Part shown: piece by piece, positions 7,971 to 16,930 of the stretch | Position numbering within the stretch: position 1 is the first letter of the stretch | Layout of the letters: each line of letters starts with the position of its first letter | Assembly (NCBI RefSeq): GCF_020782875.1 | Contig: NZ_JAJGBN010000001.1 | Coordinates: 558,001 to 622,000 of the forward strand | Reading direction: 5' to 3' | DNA from: Allomuricauda sp. M10 | GTDB taxonomy: Bacteria > Bacteroidota > Bacteroidia > Flavobacteriales > Flavobacteriaceae | DNA: 64,000 nt | Notes under the pieces: model-generated | The model's database searches: none | Seen by the model: only the letters and a program-made list of their open reading frames with translations | Told to the model about the DNA's origin: nothing | Program-made: the position numbers and the translations under genes

Positions 7971-8961
7971 CGGTTTGTTTTTTGATTACGTTGAATTGGT
8001 AGGTGATCCCAAATCCGGTATTGCTCATTTTTGGTGCATTTCGTCCATCCACAATTCGATTGTGGTAGGCCACTACTCCCAATCCCTTTATCGATTTAAA
8101 AAAGTATTGGGCGGAAAATCCGACTCGATCAAATTCAACCTTGTTGGTAGGTTGAGCGGCATTGTAGGCCCTGATATCATCCCCGCTGGTCGAATTCAGG
8201 CTAAAGTAACTCAGTTCCAGTTTCAAGGAGTTGTCGAATAACCATTTACCAAAGATTCCTTCATAGGTCACGGCATTGGGCACATCCATCCAAGCGGTGT
8301 AATAGCTTCCATTGTTGTAGTAGTAATCGCGTTCCGCTTCGGTATAGCCTCTCCAAAGATGAGCCAATGCGGCTCGAATATAAAAGCCATTGTTCCATTG
8401 GTACTGGCCAATCCCACGCAATAAAAATTCTGGCGCACCCGAACCAATACTATAAGGTCTGTAATCGGATAGGTAGTTGGATATGGGTGTGGAAAAACCA
8501 GCTGTTACAAGGGCTGAAAGCCTGCCATTTCCCACTTCTTCCCGAAAGGGCCTGTATTTTACCGCAAAACCTATATCCTGAAACCCCCGTGCCCCTGTGA
8601 ATTTACCTCCGTTGGGTTCAGAGGATTCTGTACTGACATAGGGTAGGCTGATGTAAAAATTAAGGTTGTCCAAAATGCCAATGGCGGCCATGGGCATGAT
8701 CATGTTCTGATCTACCGTAGCAATGGTTTCGTTGGACCGGAGTTTGGTACCTTCCCAATACCTATCAAAAGATCCCATATCGTAGGAAAAAAGTACGCAA
8801 ATATTTTTGGATGGCATCATCAAACCATCAGAAGGGGTCTGTGCTACGAGGGAATTGGGCAAAACCATATAGGTCAATCCCAAAAGCAAGGCACATAAAG
8901 TTGGGGCCATCTTTTTTTTGTGCCGAGGGCACCCGTGGCGAAATAATTTTTGAAATGTCAT
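7951..8961 (-). CDS. Outer-membrane beta-barrel protein (phenol-degradation MetA-like/transporter type)
   Basis: A signal peptide (hydrophobic stretch LCALLLGLTYMVLPNSLVAQ, cleavage after AQ) is followed by about 300 residues of alternating strands rich in aromatic residues, for example LNFYISLPYVST, LKLELSYFSLN and VEFDRVGFSAQYFF, with the last strand ending GFGITYQFNVI. This is the pattern of outer-membrane barrels annotated as 'transporter' or 'MetA-pathway of phenol degradation'. Function is unknown. Its 3' end overlaps the start of the haloperoxidase-like gene, so the two are translated from one message and probably work together at the envelope. A second possible start is the Met at 8910, just before the hydrophobic core. 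Confidence 0.75.
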   Translation of the reverse strand: MTFQKLFRHGCPRHKKKMAPTLCALLLGLTYMVLPNSLVAQTPSDGLMMPSKNICVLFSYDMGSFDRYWEGTKLRSNETIATVDQNMIMPMAAIGILDNLNFYISLPYVSTESSEPNGGKFTGARGFQDIGFAVKYRPFREEVGNGRLSALVTAGFSTPISNYLSDYRPYSIGSGAPEFLLRGIGQYQWNNGFYIRAALAHLWRGYTEAERDYYYNNGSYYTAWMDVPNAVTYEGIFGKWLFDNSLKLELSYFSLNSTSGDDIRAYNAAQPTNKVEFDRVGFSAQYFFKSIKGLGVVAYHNRIVDGRNAPKMSNTGFGITYQFNVIKKQTDEQDAQ

Positions 8962-9327
8962 GTTAAAGTTCGGTTGTGATTTACAAGTATTTAATTATCA
9001 GTTTTTTGAGGGAATTTTTAGTTTGTGTGATAAATCATTCGGGGCTAAAATAGTATCATGTAAAATCACTTGCGATTAAGGTTAGGCCAAGAAGCATTAT
9101 GGAAAAGACAAACAGGTTGTCCAACGATTAAAAAGGATTATGGAAAAGTAAATTTCCTGATGATCGTCATCAAATTGGATTAACGAAAGCCAAACCCGGT
9201 ATAACTTTTTATGTGAAGAGTTGCCCCAGGCACCGGAATACTTTTAGTTTCTGATGGTCAAGAAAATGGATAGTTTTGTAATTTACAGGAAACAAAAGAC
9301 CTTTGATCTCTGGCTAAACAAAACTCA
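8962..9327. other. Divergent intergenic region (366 bp)
   Basis: No gene is seen. The region separates the barrel/haloperoxidase operon (minus strand) from the PUL regulator (plus strand) and should hold both promoters. A perfect inverted repeat TGATGA-TCG-TCATCA lies at 9158-9172 and is a candidate operator. A Bacteroidota -7 box lies at 9271-9278. Confidence 0.6.
9271..9278 (+). promoter_or_regulatory. -7 box TAGTTTTG upstream of the PUL regulator
   Basis: TAGTTTTG fits the Bacteroidota -7 consensus TAnnTTTG and lies 49 nt before the ATG at 9328. A convincing -33 TTTG at the usual spacing is not seen. Confidence 0.45.
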
Positions 9328-12081
9328 ATGCTCAAAAATCTTCTTAGGATTGTACTTTTTTTAGTTCCCATTTACATTTTTGGCCAAAACCTGTTGCCTC
9401 CCATTTATAACTATCGGTTGTCAGAATACAAGGGGGCGAGCAAGAATTGGGATGTTTCGGCCAATGCCAACGGAGAATTGTTCGTGGCAAATAATAAAGG
9501 ATTGCTTCATTTTAATGGGGAACAATGGACCCTGAACAAATTGCCCAACAATACCATTATACGTTCGGTTGAATGTATTGGTGATAGGGTCTATACAGGA
9601 TCCTATGAAGAGTTTGGCTATTGGACCAAGAATGAAATAGGGGAGTTGGAATATACCTCACTCACTCAAATGATCAAGGATCATACGTTTACCAGTGAAG
9701 AATTTTGGGAAATCTACCCTTCCAAGGATGGGAATGTGCTTTTCCGTTCCTTCTCCGCCATCTATTGCTACAAGGGGGATAAGATAGTAGTGGTAGATCC
9801 GCCCCATGTGGTTACGGATATTATTGAGTACAATGATAAATTGATTGTGGCCGGTGGTTCCCTTGGACTTTTTGAGGTAAAGGATAAAGAACTGGTACCA
9901 TTGCCCAACCAAGATTCCCTTTTAGGTAAAACGGTGACCGATATGGTGGTTTTTCAGGGGAAGTTGCTTGTGGGGACCAAATTGAACGGCTGTTATCTGT
10001 TCGATGGTCAAAAAATGCAGCCTTGGGAAGATAAAATCAACAATGAACTCAAACAGCACCAACTGAACAAAATGGCCATATTAGGGCAAGGTCAAATGGG
10101 TTTTGGGTCCATTAAAAATGGAATTTATATCTATGATATTGCCACAAAAAGATATCAGGTCCTTAATCGTGAAACAGGACTGGAAAACAATACGGTCCTT
10201 TCCATCTTGCAGTTCAACGATCAATTATGGTTGGGGCTTGATAACGGTATTGCTCGTGTAAAGCTCCACAATCCCATTACCTATTATACGGATTACTCAG
10301 GTACCTTGGGCATGGTATACGATGTGGCCAGCTACAACGGTAAACTTTTCTTGGGGAGCAATACCGGGGTATTTTATTTTGACGGCGGTATTTTGCGTTT
10401 TGTGAACGGCTCCCAGGATCACGTGTGGGATTTGGTGGAATTGGAAGGCGATCTGATCTGCGGTCACAATACAGGCACTTATAAGGTTACCGAAAATGGT
10501 TTTCAGCAATTGAGTACAGTTGCGGGAGGGTATGAGATCATCAAAGTGCCGGATCACGAAGCTACCTATGTACAAGGAACCTACAACGGTTTGGCAAAGT
10601 TTGAAAAACTGGACAATGGGGAGTGGCATATCCAAAAAATACAAGGGCTTGATTTCCCTGTGAAACAATTGTGTTTTGAAACCCCGAAAATTTTATGGGC
10701 GGCCCACCCTTATAAGGGATTTTATCGCGTCCATTTGGATGATGGGTATGAACGCGTCAGCTCTATTCAGCAATTTGATGAAGAAGGTGCCCCAAGTCCA
10801 TATAATGTGAAGATTTTCAATATTAAAAACCATATTGTACTCAATAGTGAAGGCAATTGGTACCGATACAACCCAATAGGGGATACCATTGTTCCTTTTG
10901 AGGAATTCAAATACTATAAGAACAAGGAGCTTTTGTTCTTTGATGAGGATTATTATTGGTTTGTGGATTCGGACAATGAGAAGGCCATCATCCATACCGA
11001 TTTGAAGGGTGATAGTTTGGTCATTGCAGATGTTCCTTTAAGGGAAAGGCTGGCACCTGACTCCCAAAATGTGGTCAAGATCAATGACAGCACTTCCTAT
11101 ATTACCTTAACGGACGGTTTTGCCAAGATCAACAATGAAAAGCTAGGGAAACAATATACTGGAGTGGCATTGCCAGCTCCCGACATCATTGTATTAAAAG
11201 ACCAAAAAAATATTTATCCCGCAACGGCACAAGAGATTAAAGTGCCAAACAGATGGTCGCAATCCCTTACTATAGAAGTGGCATCGCCGCTTTATATCTC
11301 GCCACATTTTTATTACGAATTGAACGGCCCAAAGCAGTATTCCGAGTATTCGGAGAACGGTTTCATCAATTTCCAGAACCTGCCCTTTGGGGACTATGCA
11401 TTTAAGGTGTATACGGTAGGTATGGACAACGAATTGTCAGAGGCCAGTACCCTTGAATTTTCAATAGCTCCCCCTTGGTATTTTTCCTGGGCCAGTTTAG
11501 TGCTTTATGCAGCAATTGTTGTGTTGGCGATCTATTTGGTGAGACACTACAACCGTAGGAAATTATTGCGGAAACATTTGGAACTCCAAGAGCAAATGGA
11601 GAAGGAGCAGCGGGAACGAATGGCAAAACTTGAAAAAGAGGAATTGGCCAAGGAGGTAAGGTTAAAACAGAATGAATTGGCCAGTACTACCTTGAACATT
11701 GCCAAAAAGAACGAAATGATTTTGGAACTCAAGAATATGCTATTGGTGAACAAGGACAAATTCTCCAATTCACAACGGTATAGGGCATTCATCAAAAAAT
11801 TGAACAATTCCATTGAGGATACCGAAGATTGGAAACGGTTTGAGGTAAATTTCAAGGAACTTCATGAGGATTTCTTCGAACGACTTCTAAAAGCCTACCC
11901 TTCATTGACCCCAAAGGATCTTAAATTGTGTGCATATCTTAAAATGAATCTTTCCACAAAGGAAATCGCACCGCTTATGGCTATTTCGGTCAGAGGAGTA
12001 GAAATACATCGTTATCGTTTAAGAAAAAAGCTGGAAATCGACAGTTCTGATAATCTTTCCAACTTTCTGATCACTTTTTAG
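9328..12081 (+). CDS. Membrane-anchored propeller/triple-tyrosine/LuxR-HTH regulator of the PUL
   Basis: The 917-residue protein has a signal peptide (ending IFGQN), a long periplasmic beta-propeller of about 600 residues with repeated blades (NANGELFVANNKGLLHF, LWLGLDNGIARV), a triple-tyrosine (Y_Y_Y) domain around residues 635-715, one transmembrane helix (about 720-740, SWASLVLYAAIVVLAIYLV), a charged coiled coil (KLLRKHLELQEQMEKEQRER region) and a C-terminal LuxR/GerE-like helix-turn-helix (LTPKDLKLCAYLKMNLSTKE, then ISVRGVEIHRYRLRKKL). No kinase or receiver domain is present. This one-component architecture is typical of flavobacterial regulators that sense a periplasmic oligosaccharide and control a neighbouring SusCD locus. 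It lies directly upstream of susC in the same direction. Confidence 0.88.
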   Translation: MLKNLLRIVLFLVPIYIFGQNLLPPIYNYRLSEYKGASKNWDVSANANGELFVANNKGLLHFNGEQWTLNKLPNNTIIRSVECIGDRVYTGSYEEFGYWTKNEIGELEYTSLTQMIKDHTFTSEEFWEIYPSKDGNVLFRSFSAIYCYKGDKIVVVDPPHVVTDIIEYNDKLIVAGGSLGLFEVKDKELVPLPNQDSLLGKTVTDMVVFQGKLLVGTKLNGCYLFDGQKMQPWEDKINNELKQHQLNKMAILGQGQMGFGSIKNGIYIYDIATKRYQVLNRETGLENNTVLSILQFNDQLWLGLDNGIARVKLHNPITYYTDYSGTLGMVYDVASYNGKLFLGSNTGVFYFDGGILRFVNGSQDHVWDLVELEGDLICGHNTGTYKVTENGFQQLSTVAGGYEIIKVPDHEATYVQGTYNGLAKFEKLDNGEWHIQKIQGLDFPVKQLCFETPKILWAAHPYKGFYRVHLDDGYERVSSIQQFDEEGAPSPYNVKIFNIKNHIVLNSEGNWYRYNPIGDTIVPFEEFKYYKNKELLFFDEDYYWFVDSDNEKAIIHTDLKGDSLVIADVPLRERLAPDSQNVVKINDSTSYITLTDGFAKINNEKLGKQYTGVALPAPDIIVLKDQKNIYPATAQEIKVPNRWSQSLTIEVASPLYISPHFYYELNGPKQYSEYSENGFINFQNLPFGDYAFKVYTVGMDNELSEASTLEFSIAPPWYFSWASLVLYAAIVVLAIYLVRHYNRRKLLRKHLELQEQMEKEQRERMAKLEKEELAKEVRLKQNELASTTLNIAKKNEMILELKNMLLVNKDKFSNSQRYRAFIKKLNNSIEDTEDWKRFEVNFKELHEDFFERLLKAYPSLTPKDLKLCAYLKMNLSTKEIAPLMAISVRGVEIHRYRLRKKLEIDSSDNLSNFLITF

Positions 12082-12297
12082 GTTGAGAAAGTCCCCGTCA
12101 ACTGTTAAAGCGGGCTCCCATACGATTACATCATTACTACATCACTATGTTAATTTTTTTTACATCTTTTAACTCCATACTACTGCAAATACGGTGAAAT
12201 AAGGGGTTTTGGGAGATATTTAAATGATGTATTTATTATGTAATGCCTCTGTAACTCAGATACCTGACCCTTTATTAATTTAGTAAAAATCTAACTC

Positions 12298-12305
12298 TAT
12301 TTTTG
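12298..12305 (+). promoter_or_regulatory. -7 box TATTTTTG very close to the susC start
   Basis: TATTTTTG matches TAnnTTTG and ends 7 nt before the ATG at 12313, so transcription from it would give an almost leaderless mRNA. The 230-bp gap from 12082 otherwise shows only AT-rich DNA. A chance match is possible. Confidence 0.35.
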
Positions 12306-12312
12306 CACAATT

Positions 12313-15300
12313 ATGAAAATTAAAAGCAAACTATTGCTAATCTCGTTTTTGTTGTTTCAAGTGGGACTTTTCGCACAAAACAATACAACGATTTCGGGAA
12401 CGGTGTTTGATGATCAGGGTCAGCCTTTGCCTGGCGCCAACGTCGTGTTAAAGGGTACTACTACAGGTATCCAAACCGATTTTGATGGAAACTTCACATT
12501 GGACAATGTGCCTGGGGATGGAATTCTGGTGTTTAGTTACATCGGATTTACAACCCAGGAAGTACCTGTGAACAATCGAACGATCATGGAAGTAAACATG
12601 AGGCTGGACACACAAAGTCTGGACGAAGTGGTGGTCGTTGGGTATGGTACACAGAAGAAAGCGGACCTTACCGGTTCCATTGTAACCGTAAATTCGGAGC
12701 AAATTGAAAAAACACCAGCAGCCAACCCTGTTCAATCTCTACAAGGTAAAGTGGCTGGGGTACAAATTGTAACAACAGGTTCTCCCGGTGCTTCCCCAAC
12801 GGTAAGGGTTCGTGGTTTGGGAACCTATTCCGATGCCACCAATATCTTATATGTGGTGGATGGGATGTTCTACAGCAACATCGACTTTTTGAACCCAAAC
12901 GACATTAAATCGATGAACGTGTTGAAAGATGCTTCATCTTCAGCTATTTACGGGGTTCGTGCTGCCAACGGGGTTATCATTATAGAAACCAAATCGGGCG
13001 CTAAGAACAGAAAACCACAGATTGAGTACAATGGATACACAGGGGTGCAGCGTGCTCAGAATGTATTGAAAATGGCCAATGCCGAGCAGTTTGTAACAAT
13101 GGCTGTGGAATCAGGTTCCACTGCTGATGTGCAATTTGTTTTGAATGCCATGCAACGTTATGGTAGGAGCAGGGTGAATCCTAATGTGCCTAATGTGAAC
13201 ACAGACTGGTATGATGAGATCATCAGGGATGGCCTGATCCAAAACCACAGCTTGAGCGTGACTGGGGGGACGGATAATGTTTCCTATTCCTTGGGTACCA
13301 ACTACTTTGCCCAAGAAGGATTACTCGACATGAAGAACGAATACGAAAGGTTCAACATCCGATCTAAATTGGATGTGGATGTTATGGATAATGTTAAGGT
13401 AGGTGTAAATACGGTGTTCAGTAACGCTACCCAATACACCCCTGAAGATTCAGCTTGGTTCAAAGCGTATTTTGCGGTGCCCATTCTACCAGTATACGAT
13501 GATTTAAATACTGACGCTACCCCAATACGGTATGCAAATGCACAAGCTTTAGGATATAGGGGAACACAAAACCCGTTCCCTGACATGAAATATAACGATA
13601 ATAGGCTGAAAATCAGAAAATTGTTGGCCAATATCTATCTTCAAACCGATTTGATCAAGGATAAGTTGACCTTCAAGACAACCTACAATGTTGATTTTTC
13701 CGCATTGGAAGAGCGTTATACCAACCTTCCTTACAATATGGGATTTGGCGACCAGCGTATTTCTTCCATCAACAGGAAGCAGAACAATTATTACAACCAA
13801 ATTTGGGATAACATTCTGACCTACAACGATACATTTGCCGATGATCACAATGTGACCGTAATGGCAGGTGCGTCTTACAGGGATGAAGCGGCCAATCGAT
13901 TTGAGGCCACCGGTAGTGATATTGTGGGAATCGATTATGAGACTTCTTGGTACCTTGATTTTGCCGATCCCCTTTCTTTCAACAATAATGTGGAAGAAGC
14001 AAATAGTAGGATATATGGTCAATCCTACTTTAGTAGATTGTCCTATAATTACAAGGACAAGTACTTGTTGTACGGAACCTTCAGGGCAGATAGATCTTCC
14101 AAATTTACACAAGACCAATGGGGTTATTTCCCATCTGTTGGTGCGGGTTGGGTTATTTCCCAAGAGCCGTTTATGAAGGACAACAATATCTTTGATTTCT
14201 TGAAACTAAGAGCCGCTTGGGGTCGTTTGGGTAACGATAACGTAGCTGCCAGTGCAGGTGCCAATACGATTACCAACACTACCGTGGATTTAGGCGATAC
14301 TCCAGTTACCGGTATCACCGCAACCAGTACCTATACCGATTTGACTTGGGAGCTGGTGGAAGAGACCGATTTTGGTATCAACATGAGAACTTTCAACAAC
14401 AGATTGACCTTGGAAGCCGATTACTATATCAGGGATACCAAGAATGCCATTATGCCGGTCTATATCCCGATTGCGAACGTAACGGTGAGCAGAAACTCTG
14501 GAGTGATTCGAAACTCCGGTGTGGAGGTTGCCCTGAACTGGACCAATGACATTACTCCTGATTTCAATTATACCGTAGGGGCCAACTTCACCACCGTGAA
14601 GAATGAAACCATGGAAATTGAGGATGAAAGAGGTTATATTGATTCAGGTTCGGCTGAGTTTCGCCAAAGAACCATAGTAGGCGAGCCTTTATATGCCTTC
14701 TTTGGATATGAAACCACAGGTGTTTACCAAAACCAAGCCCAGATAGATGCCGATCCGGTTGCGCAAAACGCTATCGCGAATGGTCAGGATATTGAACCTG
14801 GTTATTTAATCTATAGGGACAGAAACGGTGATGGATCCATTACCGATGATGATAGGACCGTATTGGGATCGTTCTTGCCCAAGTTCACTTATGGGGGAAA
14901 TGTCGGAATTAACTATAAGGATTTTGGATTCACTTTAAACTTCTACGGACAAAGTGGCAACAAAATCTTGAACAGAAAGCGGGGAGAGATCATCTTTACC
15001 AATGACACAAACATGGATGCCGATTTGGCCAAAAACCGTTGGCATGGTGAAGGGACCAGCAACAGCTATCCTTCTTCTGCAGGTCTAAGGGACAGTTGGA
15101 ACCAAAAACTCAGCAATTTTTGGGTAGAGGATGGAGATTTCTTCCGTATCCAGAACATTCAATTGGCCTATACTTTAAGAGGTGAAAAATTGAAAGGTAA
15201 TGCTCCCGATATCAAGTTTACCCTTACAGCGGAGAGACCATTGACCTTGTTCAATTATAACGGATTCAACCCTGAGGTTTCCGATGGTGTGGACCGTCAA

Positions 15301-15351
15301 ACCTATCCAGTGCCAGCTATCTACACAGTAGGTGTTAATGTTAAACTGTAA
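12313..15351 (+). CDS. susC: SusC/RagA-type TonB-linked outer-membrane transporter (PUL)
   Basis: A signal peptide (ending GLFAQ) precedes a carboxypeptidase-regulatory-like domain (TISGTVFDDQGQPLPGANVV, about residues 27-105), a TonB-box-like stretch LDEVVVVGYGTQKK, a plug domain (PVQSLQGKVAGVQI; VRVRGLGTYSDATNILYVVDG; VLKDASSSAIYGVRAANGVI) and a large beta-barrel ending in the outer-membrane C-terminus TVGVNVKL. Length (1012 aa) is standard for SusC. It imports oligosaccharides across the outer membrane using TonB energy and pairs with the SusD gene that follows 10 nt downstream. The surrounding GH144 and GH3 genes suggest a beta-glucan-type cargo. Confidence 0.97.
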   Translation: MKIKSKLLLISFLLFQVGLFAQNNTTISGTVFDDQGQPLPGANVVLKGTTTGIQTDFDGNFTLDNVPGDGILVFSYIGFTTQEVPVNNRTIMEVNMRLDTQSLDEVVVVGYGTQKKADLTGSIVTVNSEQIEKTPAANPVQSLQGKVAGVQIVTTGSPGASPTVRVRGLGTYSDATNILYVVDGMFYSNIDFLNPNDIKSMNVLKDASSSAIYGVRAANGVIIIETKSGAKNRKPQIEYNGYTGVQRAQNVLKMANAEQFVTMAVESGSTADVQFVLNAMQRYGRSRVNPNVPNVNTDWYDEIIRDGLIQNHSLSVTGGTDNVSYSLGTNYFAQEGLLDMKNEYERFNIRSKLDVDVMDNVKVGVNTVFSNATQYTPEDSAWFKAYFAVPILPVYDDLNTDATPIRYANAQALGYRGTQNPFPDMKYNDNRLKIRKLLANIYLQTDLIKDKLTFKTTYNVDFSALEERYTNLPYNMGFGDQRISSINRKQNNYYNQIWDNILTYNDTFADDHNVTVMAGASYRDEAANRFEATGSDIVGIDYETSWYLDFADPLSFNNNVEEANSRIYGQSYFSRLSYNYKDKYLLYGTFRADRSSKFTQDQWGYFPSVGAGWVISQEPFMKDNNIFDFLKLRAAWGRLGNDNVAASAGANTITNTTVDLGDTPVTGITATSTYTDLTWELVEETDFGINMRTFNNRLTLEADYYIRDTKNAIMPVYIPIANVTVSRNSGVIRNSGVEVALNWTNDITPDFNYTVGANFTTVKNETMEIEDERGYIDSGSAEFRQRTIVGEPLYAFFGYETTGVYQNQAQIDADPVAQNAIANGQDIEPGYLIYRDRNGDGSITDDDRTVLGSFLPKFTYGGNVGINYKDFGFTLNFYGQSGNKILNRKRGEIIFTNDTNMDADLAKNRWHGEGTSNSYPSSAGLRDSWNQKLSNFWVEDGDFFRIQNIQLAYTLRGEKLKGNAPDIKFTLTAERPLTLFNYNGFNPEVSDGVDRQTYPVPAIYTVGVNVKL

Positions 15352-15361
15352 AAAAATTGAA

Positions 15362-16906
15362 ATGAAAAATAGTATGAACCCAGTATATAAATTGGTATTT
15401 GTCATGATGGCCATGCTTTTTGTGCAGTCGTGCGATGACAAGTTCAATGACATTGAAGGTCAGCTGAATGCAGATGACCTGGATTACTCAGCAACCGAGG
15501 ACATGGTTCAAGCGTTGGTGGGAGCCTATAATATTTTCGCAACCCGCGGTTGGGAAGAGCCTTTGCTACTTTCTGTTCGTGGTGATGATGTGAATGCAGG
15601 AGGTTTGGGAGACCAACAACCCTTTGCCGATACGGATAACTTCGTTTACGATCAAGGGTATTGGATGTACAATTCCCTTTGGAACCTTCACTATGGGGAT
15701 ATCGTAAGTTTGAACACCGAGATCAGTCTTATCGAGAATTTCCAAGCTTTTGCAACTGAAACAGATGTAGCAAAAGGAGACCAATATATCGCCGAGATTA
15801 AGGTAATGAGGGCTTGGTTGCACTTCAACCTGGCAAGGGTTTGGGGCGATGTATTCATCATCCAGACCAACCAGCCCGATGCGGAGATTGCAGACGGAAC
15901 AGCTTCCAAAAATGAGGTAATGCAGTTCATTTCCGATCAAATGGATGAAGTGATTCCATTGTTGCCTAACATGAGGCCCAATGAAAGAACCGACATTCCT
16001 GGTGGGGTAACCCGTTACACTGCCTATGCCCTTAAGGCAATGGCTCATTTGGAAATGGAAGATTACCAAGGAGTTGCTGATGCAGCAGGAGCCATTATCA
16101 GTTCCAACAAATTCTCCTTGTATCCAGATTATTACAGTTTGTTCAAAAAACCAGGAGAATTGAGCGATGAAAGCTTGATGGAGTTGCAATTCTCTGATTA
16201 TGGATCTAGCACAGGGGACACTTTTTATCACCTGTATGCTCCGTTCGGTCCACAAACTTGGACTCCGGCTAGGGCCAATGCCTCTGGTGGATGGGGATTC
16301 TATGAGCCTAGTATGAAATTCATCAAGTTTATGTTGGACAGAGGTGAAACCGAGAGGTTGGAAACCAGTGTCATCTTTACCGATAGAGGTATCACAGAAC
16401 TTCAAACAGACCCCAATTATGCAACGCTACCATCATTTGTGAATAATACTACAAGGGATGGAGATGTGTTCAACGATTATGCAAGAGCCTTGTTCGCCAG
16501 TGGCAAACACTATTTGCCCTCTGTTCAGATTACCGCTGGTAGAAATGATTATGGTGGAGGTAAAAACTTTATCGTTATCCGTTATGCCGAAGTTTTGTTG
16601 ATGTATGCAGAAGCGTTGACCCGTGGAGCAACTGGTTCTGGAATGACGGCGGATCAAGCTGTGAACCTTATCAGGGCAAGGGCAGATATGCCTTCCGTTT
16701 CAGGGGTTTCTTCAGACGATGTAATGGACGAAAAATATGCCGAATTGGGCATGGAATGGGGTATTCGTTACTTCGACATGATCCGTTTGGATAATTTCTC
16801 CGAGTTGAGCTACGATGGTAGGTCGTTTACTGCGGACAAGCAGTTGCTGCCTTACCCACAAGCACAGGTGGATGCACTTCCAACTTTATCCGGAAGTTCC
16901 GATTAA
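15362..16906 (+). CDS. susD: SusD/RagB-type surface glycan-binding lipoprotein (PUL)
   Basis: A lipoprotein signal with Cys in MLFVQSCDDKFND is followed by acidic residues, the type of signal linked to surface exposure in Bacteroidota. The body carries SusD tetratricopeptide-like helices (AEIKVMRAWLHFNLARVWGDV is the classic segment in which SusD proteins pack against SusC) and the C-terminal RagB region with NFIVIRYAEVLLMYAEAL and the ending LLPYPQAQVDA. The start at 15362 gives a proper signal peptide; the frame extends upstream into susC. It forms the lid of the SusC transporter and binds the target glycan at the cell surface. Confidence 0.96.
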   Translation: MKNSMNPVYKLVFVMMAMLFVQSCDDKFNDIEGQLNADDLDYSATEDMVQALVGAYNIFATRGWEEPLLLSVRGDDVNAGGLGDQQPFADTDNFVYDQGYWMYNSLWNLHYGDIVSLNTEISLIENFQAFATETDVAKGDQYIAEIKVMRAWLHFNLARVWGDVFIIQTNQPDAEIADGTASKNEVMQFISDQMDEVIPLLPNMRPNERTDIPGGVTRYTAYALKAMAHLEMEDYQGVADAAGAIISSNKFSLYPDYYSLFKKPGELSDESLMELQFSDYGSSTGDTFYHLYAPFGPQTWTPARANASGGWGFYEPSMKFIKFMLDRGETERLETSVIFTDRGITELQTDPNYATLPSFVNNTTRDGDVFNDYARALFASGKHYLPSVQITAGRNDYGGGKNFIVIRYAEVLLMYAEALTRGATGSGMTADQAVNLIRARADMPSVSGVSSDDVMDEKYAELGMEWGIRYFDMIRLDNFSELSYDGRSFTADKQLLPYPQAQVDALPTLSGSSD

Positions 16907-16930
16907 CATAAACTAAATAAACCGCACAAG

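Noticed and set aside
13549..14163. 204-codon minus-strand frame
   Set aside because: Antisense to susC and without any family feature.
15566..16405. 279-codon minus-strand frame
   Set aside because: Entirely antisense to susD; composition is that of a shadow frame and no domain is recognisable.
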